NCBI GenBank assembly: GCA_002104945.1
Contig: MCFH01000058.1
Coordinates: 1 to 64,000, forward strand
Direction of reading: 5' to 3'
From: Piromyces finnis
Taxonomy: Eukaryota > Neocallimastigomycota > Neocallimastigomycetes > Neocallimastigales > Neocallimastigaceae
Length of the DNA: 64,000 nucleotides
Of the stretch, positions 12,143 to 24,353 are shown in pieces. Each line of letters starts with the position of its first letter. Positions within the stretch are counted from its first letter, which is position 1. The position numbers and the translations under genes are program-made. Under the pieces are notes generated by a model. That model was not told the DNA's origin. It ran no database searches and worked only from the letters and a program-made list of their open reading frames with translations.

Positions 12143-15100
12143 TTATTTCTTTCTATTAAATTTTTTAAGTAGCCCCTTGCAATTTAGATTTTCTTCAGGC
12201 TCCCACGAAGCTTCATTAATTGAATACCCTTTCCATTTAATCAGGTATTGTATTTTTCCGTAATGTCTTCTTTTATCCAGAATTTCTTCAACTTCGTATT
12301 CTTCTTCATTGTCAACGGTAATAGGTGGCGGTGGTGGTTGAGATCTTCCAAATTTATCTTCGACATATTTCTCGAGATTGGATACATGAATAACTGGATG
12401 AATCTTAATAGATTTTGGGAGACTTAATTTAAATGTAACATTTGATATTTTTTCCAAGATTTTGTATGGGCCGAGTTTTCTTGGCTTAAATTTTTTATTT
12501 CCTTTGTGGATAATTAAAGAACTATCCAGCCAAACTTTGTCACCAACTTTAAAATTCGGAGCTTCTTTTCTACGTTTGTCAGCATGCTTCTTCTGGGTTT
12601 CCATGGCAGATTTTAAATTTTCTTTTAAGGTATTAATTAAAGTTTTAAAATCTCTTGTAAACTCTTCTGCTCTTGGGACTTTAGATAAGTCTGGAATAAC
12701 TGGTGAATATTTTGGATGAAAGCCGTAATTCAAAAAGAATGGAGAAAATTTGGATGATTCTTGAACCACGTTGTTATAACTAAATTCTGCAAGACTAAGA
12801 AAACTTTTCCAATTTGAACCTTTATAATTTGAGAAACATCTTAAATATTGTTCTATAACGGAGTTCACCCTCTCCGTCTGACCGTTTGATTGATGATGAA
12901 ATGGAGTAGACAACTTAAGTTCAATGCCAAGGGAGGAACAGATGGATTGGAAGAATTTAGAGGTAAATTGAGAACCTCTATCCGAGACAATAGATTCAGG
13001 TAGGCCATGAAGACGGGAAATATTATCAATAAAGGCTGTGGCTGTTTCGGCGGCGGAAGGAATACTTTTGAACGGAATGAGATGAACCATTTTTGTAAGA
13101 CGATCAACAACAACAAGAATGCAAGTGAAACCAGAAGATGAAGGCAAATCTGTAATGAAATCCATTGAAATGGATGACCAAGGACGCTCAGCAATATCAA
13201 GAGGATTCAGAAGACCATAAGGTTTATGACGAAAGGTTTTTGAACGACAACAAACTTCACAAGAACGAACGTAGTCTTTAACATCAGAAGAAATAGAAGG
13301 CCACCAGAAGTCTCTAGCAATAAGAGAAGATGTTTTCTTTATTCCGAAATGACCAGCTGAAGGAGAGTCGTGACAGAGTTTAAGAATTGAAAGACGACAA
13401 TTTGGAGGAACATAGATTCTGTCAGTAAAAAGGAGAAAACTATTGCTTAAGGAAAATTTGTCAATTTGAGGATGAGGTATTGGAGGTTTCCTACAATCAA
13501 GATATTCACAGATTTTATTGTAAAAGTCATCATTTATATATTCGGAAAGAAAAGAATTACTAATGGACGAAACAGAAGTTACAATGGCACAAAAATTTTC
13601 AGGGCGAAGAACATTAAAAGGAACATCAGAAGAAGAATTCGAATTGATAGCATAATCAGGACTACGAGATAGAGCATCAGGCTTACCGTTAGAAGAACCA
13701 GAACGATAAATAATAACAAAGTTAAATTCAGAGAGAAACAAAGCCCAGCGAACAAGACGTTGAGACATTTTTTCAGGTTTCTTTTGATAGAGTAAATTTC
13801 GATGATCCGAGTAAATCTTAAAAGTAGAAGAAGAGCCTTTAAGTAAATGACGCCATGTTTCAAGAGCAGCAACGATAGCTAAGAGCTCTTTATCATATAT
13901 TGGATAATTACGTTCAGGACCAGTAAGAGAGCGAGAAAAGAAAGCAACTGGATGGGTCATATTATCAATTGGAGAGACTTGCGAGAGAATAGCACCAATG
14001 GCAAAGTTACTTGAATCAGTTTCGACTATGAATGGAAGTTCACGATTAGGAAATATAAGAACAGGAGCAGAAACAAATAAGGACTTGAGTGAATCGAAAG
14101 CATCTTGAGCTTCTTTAGACCATACAAATTTAACATTTTTCTTCAAAAGTTTATGCAAAGGATGAGCGATCTTTGCAAAATTTGGAATAAATCGACGGTA
14201 GTAGTTCGCAAGACCAAGAAAAGATTGAACCTCTTTAACATTAGATGGAGTAGGCCAGTTTAAAATAGAAGAAACTTAATTTGGGTCCATGTGAATACCA
14301 TCAGTAGAAATCCTATGACCAAGGAAATCAATAAAAGAAACAAAGAACTCGCATTTTTCCAATTTAGCATAGAGCCCAGCATCCCTCAGGTGTTTCAAAA
14401 CAGTTTTGACATGAGATATATGAGATTTATAATCAGAGGAAAAAATAATAATATCATCTATGTAAGAGAAAGCGAATTTACCAAGAACGTCTTCAAGAAC
14501 ATCATTAATGAAATGTTGAAAAACAGCAGGTGCATTTTTCAACCCAAAAGGCATCACACAGTATTCAAAATGACCTAACTTGCAAGTAAAAGCGGTTTTA
14601 TATTCATCACCACTTTTAATCCTGACCAAGTTATAGGCAGAACGAAGATCCAATTTTGAGAAAATCTTCCCTTTTCCAAGATGTTCAAGCATATCTTGTA
14701 TAAGAGGAAGGGGATAAGAATCACGAATAGTTATGGAGTTTAATTGGCGATAGTCAACACACATACGAAGTTGACCGTTTTTCTTAGGTACAAACAGAAT
14801 AGGAGCTCCCGCAGGCGATTTTGATTTTCTAATAAATCCTTTCTTGAGATTTTCTTTTATATATTCTTCTAAAGCAATTGATTCGGTTTCTGTTAGAGGA
14901 TAAATCGGTCCATAAAACAGTTTTGAATTTTCTTTGAGTTTTATTTCACAATCGTATGGACGGTGTGGAGGAAGTTTTTCAGCATTAGATTCATTGAAGA
15001 CATCAGCAAAGTCAGAGAGAACATCCGGAAGTATAATAGAAGAATTGGGTTCTGATTTAGAGTTTGAATCGGATTTGAGAATAGAATTGGATTGAATATT

Positions 15101-16585
15101 AGAATCAGAAAAAGAAGTCAGAACAGAAGTTGGTTCTTGATTTGAGAGAGACGAAGTAGAAAAGTTAACAGAAGACTTCTTAGAAACAGAATTGTTAATA
15201 TTTTTTGAAGAACCCGAACAGAGAATAGTACAAGTACGATTAGTTTCGTTTTGAGATTGGATGTTTTGTTTATCGACAAATATAGGGTAAGCGAATGAAT
15301 CATGCGGAGGTTCGTAGGAAGGATCTTCCATTGCAGGAAAAGCAGATCTTTCTTCAGGAAATTCAGGGACATTATTGGAGAGTGTTATACAACGATTATA
15401 ACAGTAATCGGATACAAATAAAATTTTGTTCTTTGTGAAATCGATAGAAGGATTGTGTTCTTTAAGCCAATCTATTCCAAGAATACAAGGATAATAAGGT
15501 AGATCAGTTACATAGAATTGTGTTCGACAGAGATGATCTTTGTAGCGAAGATTCAAAGGAGATGTAATTCCAAAAAGAGATTGTCGACCACCGATACCAA
15601 CGATATTTGGGAGGTTACCATCATCATGATAAGGAATGTTATTATCGTTACAGTAATCTACATCAATTAAATTAAGTTTGGATCCTGAGTCAATAAGAAT
15701 ATCCGTATTTAGTTCATAAGAAAGTTTAAATTTAGTTGTCATTTTATTATGAGTTTTGTTTTCTTCTTTAGGAGCGGATATAAGTGTGGGAATAGATATT
15801 AGTGAAGGATTTTCACGATCTTTATTCTTTCTTTTTGGACAATTATTAAGCTTATGACTTGAAGCACCACAATACACACAAAGATTTTCTTTCTTTCTTC
15901 TTTCCTTTTCTTCGTTTGAGATAGGGCCATGGTTATTCCTGTTTGTAATGGACTTTGTTATTTTTGAAGAGTGATGAAAAGATCTTTTCTTTCGGTTTTG
16001 GTCATTGTTTGAACCAGAAGGGAAAAAGGTATGATGTGTAGATAATCTTGAATCGATTCTTGAAGCAATAGTCTGTAATGAAAGAAGATCCCTAGGACCC
16101 GGAAACATTTCCAAAATACGAACGGCAACTTGTTGATTAAGGCCAGCTATAAATGCATCCATTTTGGCTTGTTCATTCCAGTTTGATTCATCAGCATAGC
16201 GGTTAAATTCCAAGATATAGCCTCTAATTCCTCCTAATCGGCGTTGTTTTAAGGTTCTAAGCATTTGATTTGCAACATAGGTAGCATCGTTATATCCATA
16301 AAAAGCCTTAAACCTGTCAACAAAAGCTTGGTAGTTATTAAGACACGGATCATGGTTGTTTATAAGAGTAGCAGCCCAATTCATAGCGTCCCCATAAAGT
16401 CTTGATATTATATAGAGAATTTTGGTTGCGTCGTCTTGATACCGTTCAGGATATAGCATAAACACTAGCTCCACCTTAGCTAAGAAACCCTTCAGATACC
16501 TGCGATCCCCTGCAAAACCATCCTTAAGAGTTGCGTTTTCGAAAATATTATTATTATCCATGTGGTTGTTTTCGTTCTCTTCCAT
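12143..16585 (-). pseudogene. Gag-Pol polyprotein of element H, one nonsense codon
   Basis: A single frame from ATG at 16585 to the stop at 12143 (about 1,480 codons) is interrupted only by TAA at 14276-14278. First part (769 aa): Gag/capsid, CCHC zinc knuckle CVYCGASSHKLNNC near residue 236, aspartic protease LIDSGS near 299, and RT with [11 protein letters not shown] and catalytic YIDD near 709. Second part (671 aa): RNase H ([26 protein letters not shown]), integrase HHCC ([10 protein letters not shown] ... CEVCC), DDE residues in [17 protein letters not shown] and NGQTERVN, and a C-terminal chromodomain (EILDKRR ... YLIKWKGY ... ASWEPEENL). All catalytic residues I checked are present. 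The stop falls just after RT (after MDPN), so RNase H and integrase would be lost without readthrough. No frameshifts. Chromodomains in this lineage bind modified histones or direct integration (family knowledge). Confidence 0.95.
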
Positions 16586-17476
16586 AGTACTTATGATGTT
16601 TTCTTTAATAAGCTTTAATAAATTTGTAAAAATAATAGAATAAAGTATTTAATTATATTTATTAATTGAGTAAATCTTTTTATTAAATAATAATATAAAC
16701 CAGATTATATAGTGTTAAACCATCAAATATATAACCTGTTTTATTCTTTATAATAAGTCCTTCGTAGCTCTTCACGATAACACGTATAAAGTCGATTGTT
16801 AATATTAATTAAATTAATAAAAGAAAGGAACGGTGTAAAAATTTTTTTTAGTGTCTAACTTATTGTTAGCAATAAAAATTATTACAGGTTTTCTTTCCCT
16901 ATATCAACCTTATCCGAACGTGGAAGTATTATGTATAAGAGTTTAACTTCTCACGCTAAAGGAGTTATAAAGAATATTATTATATATTATTACAATTTTA
17001 ATAAATTGTCTTAACAATTAATAATTATAATTAAAAATTAGAAATTGTTTTATTAGAAAACTTAATTTTAAAATGTATTAATTAAGAAATATTATTTTAT
17101 TAAAGTAAGGCATTTCCGGCTATTTTCCGGTCTATAATCAAACAGCAAAAGATAGTATACAACTATAAATCTCACGCCAGCTTGCTTATTACAGCGTCTT
17201 GTACGTGGTGTACCTCGGATTCTCCTACTTCCTTATTCAAAGTAGAATAGCTCAGAGCCTGCCAACCCAATTATTGTACAGGTTAAACTCGATCCCGTTA
17301 ATCTTTTACTTTTTATAGTTTGAATTATATACCGCTTCTAAAGCGTACTAATTCTACTACTTTAAGTAAAAATATTTCTTTAAAGAAAAGCTTCAACAAT
17401 AAAACTTAAAAGTTTTATCTATAACAATTTCTTAAACACTAAGGTATTAAGCTTTTATATTATAAGGAGATTTTAT
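16586..17476 (-). other. 5' leader of element H
   Basis: About 890 bp between the 5' LTR and gag ATG. Mostly AT-rich, with a GC-richer island at about 17110-17300. No long ORF. Confidence 0.75.
17466..17476 (-). promoter_or_regulatory. Self-priming primer-binding site of element H
   Basis: Sense ATAAAATCTCC directly follows the 5' LTR. Ten of its 11 bases are complementary to GAGATTTTAT inside the LTR (sense, 17655 down to 17646), which lies about 40 nt after a TATAAATA box. This is the Tf1-type layout with one mismatch at the transcript's first base. Confidence 0.75.
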
Positions 17477-17914
17477 TGTAAAGAAATGTGTCTTTAACAA
17501 TAAAACAAATTATAATATTTACTAAATAACTTAGTAATATTAACACTTTAAAATATTCTGTAAATTATTAATTTATAAAAATATCATTAAAAACACATAG
17601 AATTTAACTTAATAAGTTAGTGTTTAATAATATAATTATTTATTAATAAAATCTCGATTCTTTAAAATATTTGGGAAAATTCACTCGTATTTATACTAAA
17701 ATTTTTTAAATTAATTTATAAAATTTTTTCAACTTAAAATTCTTAACCAATCAATAATCTTCATATAAAATAAAATTTAAAAATAAAATAAAATAAAATA
17801 AAATTATAATTTTTTTAAAATAGTATCTATGAGGTCTCGAACTAGTGTCATTCAGACTCAAAGTCTTAGCTACTAACCACTAAGACAATTTAGTTATTTC
17901 TAGTATTCGTTACA
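17477..17914 (-). repeat. 5' LTR of element H
   Basis: 438 bp, matching the copy at 11392-11829. Holds a TATAAATA box followed about 40 nt later by the self-priming sequence, and the tRNA-Gln-like module at 17823-17886. Confidence 0.96.
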
Positions 17915-19559
17915 CAGGTACACCGGCTAGTAACTTAGACTTTCGAATGAAACCTTTTTCAAGATTTTCATTAATATATTTTTTTAATGTTTCTAATTCG
18001 ACAACTGTTAATGAATATATGGGACCAAAATATAATTGACTATTTGGTATTAAGTCAATCGAAATGTTATAAACTCGATGAAGTGGGAGTTTGTCGGCTT
18101 CCACCTTTTCGAACACCTTCGTTAAATTGAGGTAGTATTTTTTTATAATATCTTCTTTGGCTAAAGCTTTGCTGGTAGATACATCCTCGGTAACCTCCCT
18201 ATCTATGATAGTTCCCATCTCTATCATAGCGTTGCACCAATTGTAGTTGTGGTCTTGGATTTCTTCTTCTGTAATATTCTCCGGGATAATAGAGTCGTTA
18301 ATACAATTTTCATTATAAACCATTGTAGCTGTAACATCTTTTGATTTAAAAACAAATTTATTACCTCTACAAGACTTACAATGATCTTTGAAATAATAAT
18401 CCAAGAAATATATTTTATTTGTTTTAAAATTAATATAAGGGTTATGAATTGCAAGCCAATCCCTTCATAGAATTCCACAAATGCCATGAAGTTGAAGATT
18501 GCCAATATAAAATTCATAATCATCAGCATGATCTATTAACTTGAGCTTCAAAGGGGCAGTAACATGTCTGACGGTCATGTTTTTACTGTTGGGAAGCTGA
18601 ATATTGATGAGAGAGGTGAGACCTGAAGTTGGTATTTTGTTGTTAGTAGCGAAGGTTCGGCAGATAAAACTTTTCTCAGATCTTGAGTAAATCAAGAAAT
18701 TATATTTGATGATTTTCCCCTTTATTTGAATAGTGAAAACAGTTGTCATTGAGGTTTTATTATTAGGAGTGTAATTTGCTGATAAAACTTCATTCTTAGT
18801 CTTGTCCTTTCTTTGGTTGAACGATGTGAACTTATTTTCCACTTTAGTTAAGTCGTGCTTCTTTTTTTCAAAAGATTTATGATGTTTTCCATGAATTTTA
18901 CTTGGTTTATGTCTGATATAGCTTTTTAAGTAGCATTTCCTATCAATACCTATGATAGCATTGGTAGCCTCAAACAAGGTGCTTGGTTTTTCAATCTTGT
19001 CATACTCTTCGCGGACTTGGTCTAGTAGACCCTTTCCAATAATATCTATGAACACTTCGTCTTGCCATCCTATCCTACTTACGATACGGCGGAATTCAAT
19101 AGTGTAGCCAGTTACTTTCCCCAATTGTTGCTGTTTCAACTTCCATAACTTTTCCATAAGAACATATTTTCCTTTTCTGCTATCCCCTCCATCAAAGTTC
19201 CTTAAAAGTAATTCCTTAAAACTATCATATCTTAAATTCTTCAGAGTTCCATCGGCCAACAGAGATAGCTCCCATTTTCTAGTGGTTCCATGTAACTTGT
19301 TTATGATGAAAGAACTCTTGTTGTCGTCGTTCAAGAAAGAGTTGGGATATTCTGCGAAAAAGTCCTTACTCTGAGCAATAGTTTCCAATAAGCTAGGTGC
19401 GTCTTGATTTTCCAATTCTTTTGCAAGAATCCCATTAAGTGAAAGGAATGTTGGTAAAATATCAGTTAGGGTAGCTATTAACTTGGAAGTTTCAATAGTT
19501 GCATTATTGCTCCTTGGAATATTTTCTTGAATGACTTGACTATTACTATTGAATTCCAT
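17915..19559 (-). pseudogene. Gag-protease-RT (proximal part) of Ty3 element B'
   Basis: From ATG at 19559 the frame encodes a Gag like that of element B (SKLIATLTDILPTFLS, INKLHGTTRKWELSLL, KVTGYTIEFRRIVSRIGWQ), then a degenerate protease (FLIYSRSEKSFICRTFA where LIDSGS is expected, so the catalytic Asp is lost). A single TGA at 18465-18467 replaces the Gly of ILGRDWL, then the frame continues in phase through the PR-RT linker to GFIRKSKLLAGVPV, where element H interrupts it. Distal RT continues at 11391. No CCHC knuckle. The element is dead through the protease change, the stop, the frameshift and the 3' truncation. Confidence 0.93.
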
Positions 19560-20015
19560 ATTATCTATATTTTAAATTATAAAAATAAAATAAGATCAGT
19601 GTAGAATACAATATTATTTATTGATATTATTATATTTTTGTTAGTAGTACTGTAGTATATTTTAATTATAAAATTGTTGATAATGTTTTATAATACAATA
19701 AAGTTTATATATTTTTTATTATTATCTATTACTAAATATTATTATTATTAACTATTATTATTGTTACTATTATTAATTATTTTTTTTTGGAAAATATAAC
19801 TTTTTTATATATTTATAACAGTATTTAATTAATTGGCTAAAAAAATTCTTTTTTATTTGATTGGTAATAATATTTTTTTTACATTATTAGAAATTTTTAT
19901 ATATATCAATAATATATTATATTTATTGATTTTTTATAAAATTTATATTGTGAATTGAATCTTTAATATTAATGAATAATAATTATTAAACAATTTGATG
20001 TAAAAGAGTTATTAT
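19560..20015 (-). other. 5' leader of element B', with self-priming PBS
   Basis: AT-rich leader between the B' 5' LTR and gag ATG. The 11 bases next to the LTR (20005-20015, AGAGTTATTAT on the plus strand) are exactly complementary to ATAATAACTCT at 20219-20229 within the LTR, as in element B. Confidence 0.75.
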
Positions 20016-20547
20016 TGTAATAATTATTATATATATATAATATATAATAATAATTAATATTGTTAAACTGAGAAAATACAAATAAAACTTTATACTTATC
20101 TTAAAAGGTGTTTATTATAAGGAGACATAATAAACAACACAACTTTAATGCTATTTTGTTTAAAAATATTTATTAATATTCTTTTTAATAAAGGTTATTT
20201 ATTATAATTGTTCTTATAATAATAACTCTGGATTCTTTAGTAGAATCCAAGAGTTCTTTTATTTATAATTTTGAAGAAATTTAAAGTTTAATGAATAATT
20301 TCTAATATTAACAAATAATCTTTTTAAGAAAAGACTAGAAGAAAAACCTAAAAAGATATTCGATTGATAACTAACATATCAATTATCGTAATATTAAGTA
20401 AAACCGAAAATATATTTCGGAAAAACCTTAATATCCAATTTTTCCTAATAGTTTTCTATTTGTTTCTATAATTTACTGTTAATATAAAATAATTAACATA
20501 AAATTAATAAAATGAAATGTATAATGTTACTTTAAAATGTACAAAAA
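20016..20547 (-). repeat. 5' LTR of element B'
   Basis: Starts TGTAATAATTATTA on the plus strand. Homologous to the B LTRs read in reverse, including AACTCTGGATTCTTTAGTAG, AGACTAGAAGAAAAACC and AAAACCTTAATATCC. Its outer end is unclear because a family I LTR begins at 20548. Confidence 0.8.
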
Positions 20548-21169
20548 TGTAATATATAAAAATATCAAACGCCTCAACTTGATATCTTTAATGTAACTTA
20601 AGCCATAAGTATTATTGTTTAAGTTAAATTATATTACAGAAAAAGAAAATGGGACATAATTTATTTATTAATAATTAAAGTTTGAAACAAAATAAATTGT
20701 TAATTTATTTTTAATATTTTACAAATATATTAAATTTCTCAATTTAATTTCTTAGTTTTAGTATTGTTTTTGATAGAAAAAGATGAATAGTATATAAATA
20801 ATAAATGATTAATATATAAATAATACATGGGCACATATTCAAATTAAATAGTACTTGATTTGAATTGCCTATTTAATTTTACTAAAATAGTTATAGTTTA
20901 AATATTTTATTAATAATTAAGATTTTAGTGTAGGTTTTAAATAATAATATATTTTAAATAAATAGTTATAATATAATATAAATGTATTTAGGAAAAATAT
21001 AAATAGAAAATATTTTTCATCATTTTATCAATGTAATTGTTATTATTAATAAATTTCTATTATAATAAAGATATTTTTAAAAAAACAATTTTTATTTTTA
21101 TTTTTTTAATTTTGGTATTATTGTAATAGAATAGATATCCTAATCTATTCTTTTAGTGTTAATATTACA
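20548..21169 (+). mobile_element. Family I solo LTR 1
   Basis: About 620 bp starting TGTAA and ending AATATTACA, with the GATATCTTTAATGTAACTTAAG block. A 7-bp insertion near the start breaks the terminal palindrome. Flanks AAAAA and AAAGG are not a clear duplication. Confidence 0.75.
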
Positions 21170-21730
21170 AAAGGTACAAAAAGGCTAGTTATTTCAGCAA
21201 ACCAAAAAAATATATTATAAATAAGGATGTAGGTAAAAAATTTGTAAATATAACAATAGGTCAGCTACTTGAAATTAGTCCTAAATTGAAAACAGAACTT
21301 TCAAAAGCATTAAAATTTTCTAAAATTATTGAGGATGAATCAACAATTCTTTCTACCATAAGATAAAGTTGTGAAAACAAAATGCAAAATAGAAGGAATA
21401 TAAATTACTGTATATTTGGATTCTTGTTCATTTAAGTATGATTACTAAAAGGTTCTTATTAGGAAATAAAATTCCATTAAACCAGTTTCAATAATTTCAA
21501 AAATTAGATAAACTTTATATCAAGCCTATTCTAATACTACTATTGAGTCTCACTTATGAAATTGAAATCACTATTGGTGATATAACATCTAAAGAAATAT
21601 TTGACTTATTGAAAAAGAAGATATATTCCGAGTTTTAATTGGTGTAGAAACTCTAGCCAATATGAAATTAATTATGGATTTTTCTGATCATACCTTATAT
21701 CAAAAAACTAGTGATATTCACAAAACTGGA
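21170..21730 (+). pseudogene. Gypsy relic G', protease-proximal fragment
   Basis: Translates to KKFVNITIGQLLEISPKL followed by TELSKALKFSK, the gag-protease linker typical of fungal Gypsy pol genes, then runs into stops. It continues past the next I LTR at 22335 once the duplicated CTGGA is discounted, so it is host sequence rather than part of the I units. Confidence 0.75.
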
Positions 21731-22334
21731 TGTAATGGCGACACAGAAAGAATAGATTAGGATATCTATTCTATTACAATAACACTAAATTTAAAATAAA
21801 AATAAAAAATTGTTTTATTAAAAATATCTTTTATTATAATAGAATTTTAATAATAACAATTACATCGATAAAATGATGAAAAATATCTTCTATTTATATT
21901 TTTCCTAAATACATTTATATTATATTATAACTATTTATTTCTTATATATTATTATTTAAAATCTACACTAAAATCTTAATTATTAATAAATATTTAAACT
22001 ATAACTATTTTTAGTAAAATACAATTGGCAATTCAAATTAAGTACTATTCAATTTGAATATGTGCCCATGTATTATTGATATATTAATCATTTATTATTT
22101 ATTTATTTCTATGAAAAAACAATACTAAAACTAGGGATTTAAATTGAGAATTTTAATTTACCTGTTAAACACTAAAAATAAACTAATAATTTATTTTGTT
22201 TTAAACTTTAATTATTAATAAATAAATTATGTCTCATTTTCTTTTTCTGAATATAATTTGTGTAACTTAAACAATAATACTTGTGGCTTAAGTTACATTA
22301 AAGATATCAAACAGAGGCGTTTGATATCTTTACA
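21731..22334 (-). mobile_element. Family I solo LTR 2
   Basis: 604 bp, inverted relative to LTR 1 (TGTAATGGCGACAC to GATATCTTTACA). Perfect 5-bp target duplication CTGGA (21726-21730 and 22335-22339). The terminal palindrome AAAGATATCAAAC/GTTTGATATCTTT is intact. Confidence 0.9.
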
Positions 22335-24353
22335 CTGGATTTTTTGAAAGTATTAATGAAATAAACCAAATTAATTTAATAGAAGAATTCGATGAAGAAA
22401 TTAATTAAGATGCATTAATATACTACTTAACTAGTCAGAATGATAAATACCATGATTTAAAAATAAAAATTACTAGTGATTCTAAATTACAACTTATTAA
22501 TCAAATAGAGATAATTTTGGAAAATCAAAATTATTAGCTTATGAAATTAAATTAAATCAGGATGATCCTATTAAACAGAAAATATATCGTATTTCTAACA
22601 AAGAACATATGGAGATTCTAAAAGAAGAAATAGGGAAGCTTTTAAAGAATGACTTAATAGAACCACCGCAATCATCTTGGTCTTCTCCAGTTTTATTAGT
22701 ACCAAAAAAGAATGGAAATGGAGAATGTGTGTCGTTTATAGAAAATTAAATTCTATAACAATAAAAGATTTATATCCACTTCCATATATCGAAGAAATAT
22801 TATTTTCTATTGGTTCATTTCTCTTTGAGAGGTTGCTGGAGCATTATATAAATCAAAAGGTATTTCTTTATAATTATAATTTCCAAATATTGTTTTAAAA
22901 CATATTTTATCAATATCTTCTTTCTTCATTGGTATTTGATGGAAACCAGAGAATAAATTCAACGTAGATAAATATTTTACATTTTTACTAATCGCATATT
23001 TCTACCACTTATTAGAAAATGTTTATATGTCTATATGAATTATCTTTTAGTATTTTCTCCAAGCCTAGAACAACATATATTAGATTTTATGAAGATTATT
23101 AAATAATTAATATTTAAATAATTTATTTAATAACTTTCAAGAGAAAAACTAATTTCTCAATCACAAAAAATTTTTATTGTGTTACGTGAACCAAAGTTAT
23201 TTTTCACTTAGTGTAAAACATGGAATTCATAATAAATAAAATTCAAAAAATTAATGAAAATCTCTTAGAGAATTTTCAAAAAGATTTATATTAAGATTTT
23301 TTATCATTTAATATTTTGAAATTAAATTATTATATTTTAAGGATAGTTTTATATTGAATAGAAATATAAATGAATTAGATATATTATAATGTAATTGTAA
23401 AAAATATAAATAGTTCGAAATTTCATGTAAATTTAAATAATCATAATTGTTATTGACTACTTAATAGTCAATAACATTCTAGTAAAAAAATATTTTCATA
23501 AAAAAAATAAAACTATAAATTATAAGTGTATTTCAGAATTTAGAGTAATTGAAGTTTTCAGTTTTGTTTAATCTAGTGTTTTACAAAACTTCACAGATCC
23601 TTAAAAAATATTTAATATAATAAAAGAATAAAAGAAAATGGTATAAAAGCAAATTTATCTAAATGAAATTTCTTGAAACAAGAAGTTGAAGTCCTTGGTC
23701 ATATCTTATCTGTAGAAGGTGTCAAACTAGTTGAAAAGAAAATTGAAACTATTAAAAATTGGAAGTCACCAACAAACCTTACACAGCTAAGATCATTTTT
23801 AGGAGCTATAGGATATTACAGGAAGTTTATAAAAGATTTTGCCAAAATTGCTCATCCATTATTTAAATTATTAAAAAAAGGTGTGGAATTTGAATGGACA
23901 TTTGAAACTGAAGAAAGTTTCCAAATACTAAAAGAAAGATTGATTAAGTCTCCTATTTTAAAATATCCTGACTATAAAAAATGTTTTATTATAAGAAATA
24001 ATGCATCACTTAATGGTATTAGTGGTGTACTACTTCAAAAAGATGAAAATAATGTTGAACATCCAATTTATTATGTTAGTAGGTCTTTAAATGGTAGCGA
24101 ACTTAATTATAGTATAACTGACTTAGAAGGAACCGCAGCTTTTTATTGTTGTAAGAAAATTCTAAATCTTATAAGTGGAAATAAAGAAGAAACAATAGAA
24201 TATACTGACCATAAACCTTTAGTTGGTTTATTTAATAATAAAGAACCAAATAATGCTCGTCAGATACGCTGGGTTACTAAACTTAGTATGCTCAAAGTAA
24301 AAGTCAAATATGAACTATGAAAGAAAAATGTAGTCGCTGATATATTATCTAAA
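22335..24353 (+). pseudogene. Gypsy relic G', RT to RNase H, rearranged
   Basis: Plus-strand blocks in order: RT N-terminus (EEIGKLLKNDLIEPPQSSW then SSPVLLVPKKNG, 22600-22715), a frameshift, then YRKLNSITIKDLYPLPYIEEI (22735-22800). A piece of RT palm (TLNLFSGFHQIPMKKEDIDK then ICFKTIFGNY) is encoded on the minus strand at about 22835-22985. Back on plus at about 23020-23110 is YMNYLLVFSPSLEQHI, with the YMDD motif mutated to YMNY. About 490 bp of unrelated AT-rich sequence (23110-23600) separates this from RT thumb and RNase H (23600-24350: EVLGHILSVEGVK, SFLGAIGYYRKF, then IRNNAS where TDAS is expected, TDHKPLVG, VADILSK). Multiple stops. Not functional. Confidence 0.9.

Larger units (their letters stand above)
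11392..17914 (-). mobile_element. Ty3/Gypsy chromodomain retrotransposon H, full length
   Basis: Two 438-bp LTRs flank a minus-strand gag-pol. The element is bounded by a perfect 5-bp target duplication CAGGT (11387-11391 and 17915-17919), which places it inside the RT gene of B'. LTR ends are TGTAAC...TTTACA in the sense strand. A polypurine stretch (GGAGGAGGA) lies just before the 3' LTR. The PBS-like sequence after the 5' LTR pairs with the LTR interior (see 17466-17476). LTRs look nearly identical, so insertion is recent. Confidence 0.97.

Noticed and set aside
12462-13672. Plus-strand ORFs opposite element H pol
   Set aside because: Shadows of the minus-strand polyprotein with no recognisable domain. 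The same holds for the ORFs opposite A, B, E and J.
20548-22334. Foldback transposon with 0.6-kb inverted arms
   Set aside because: The inner sequence is Gypsy pol that continues outside the right unit, and the right unit alone has its own CTGGA duplication. Two solo LTRs fit better; the alternation is kept as a finding.
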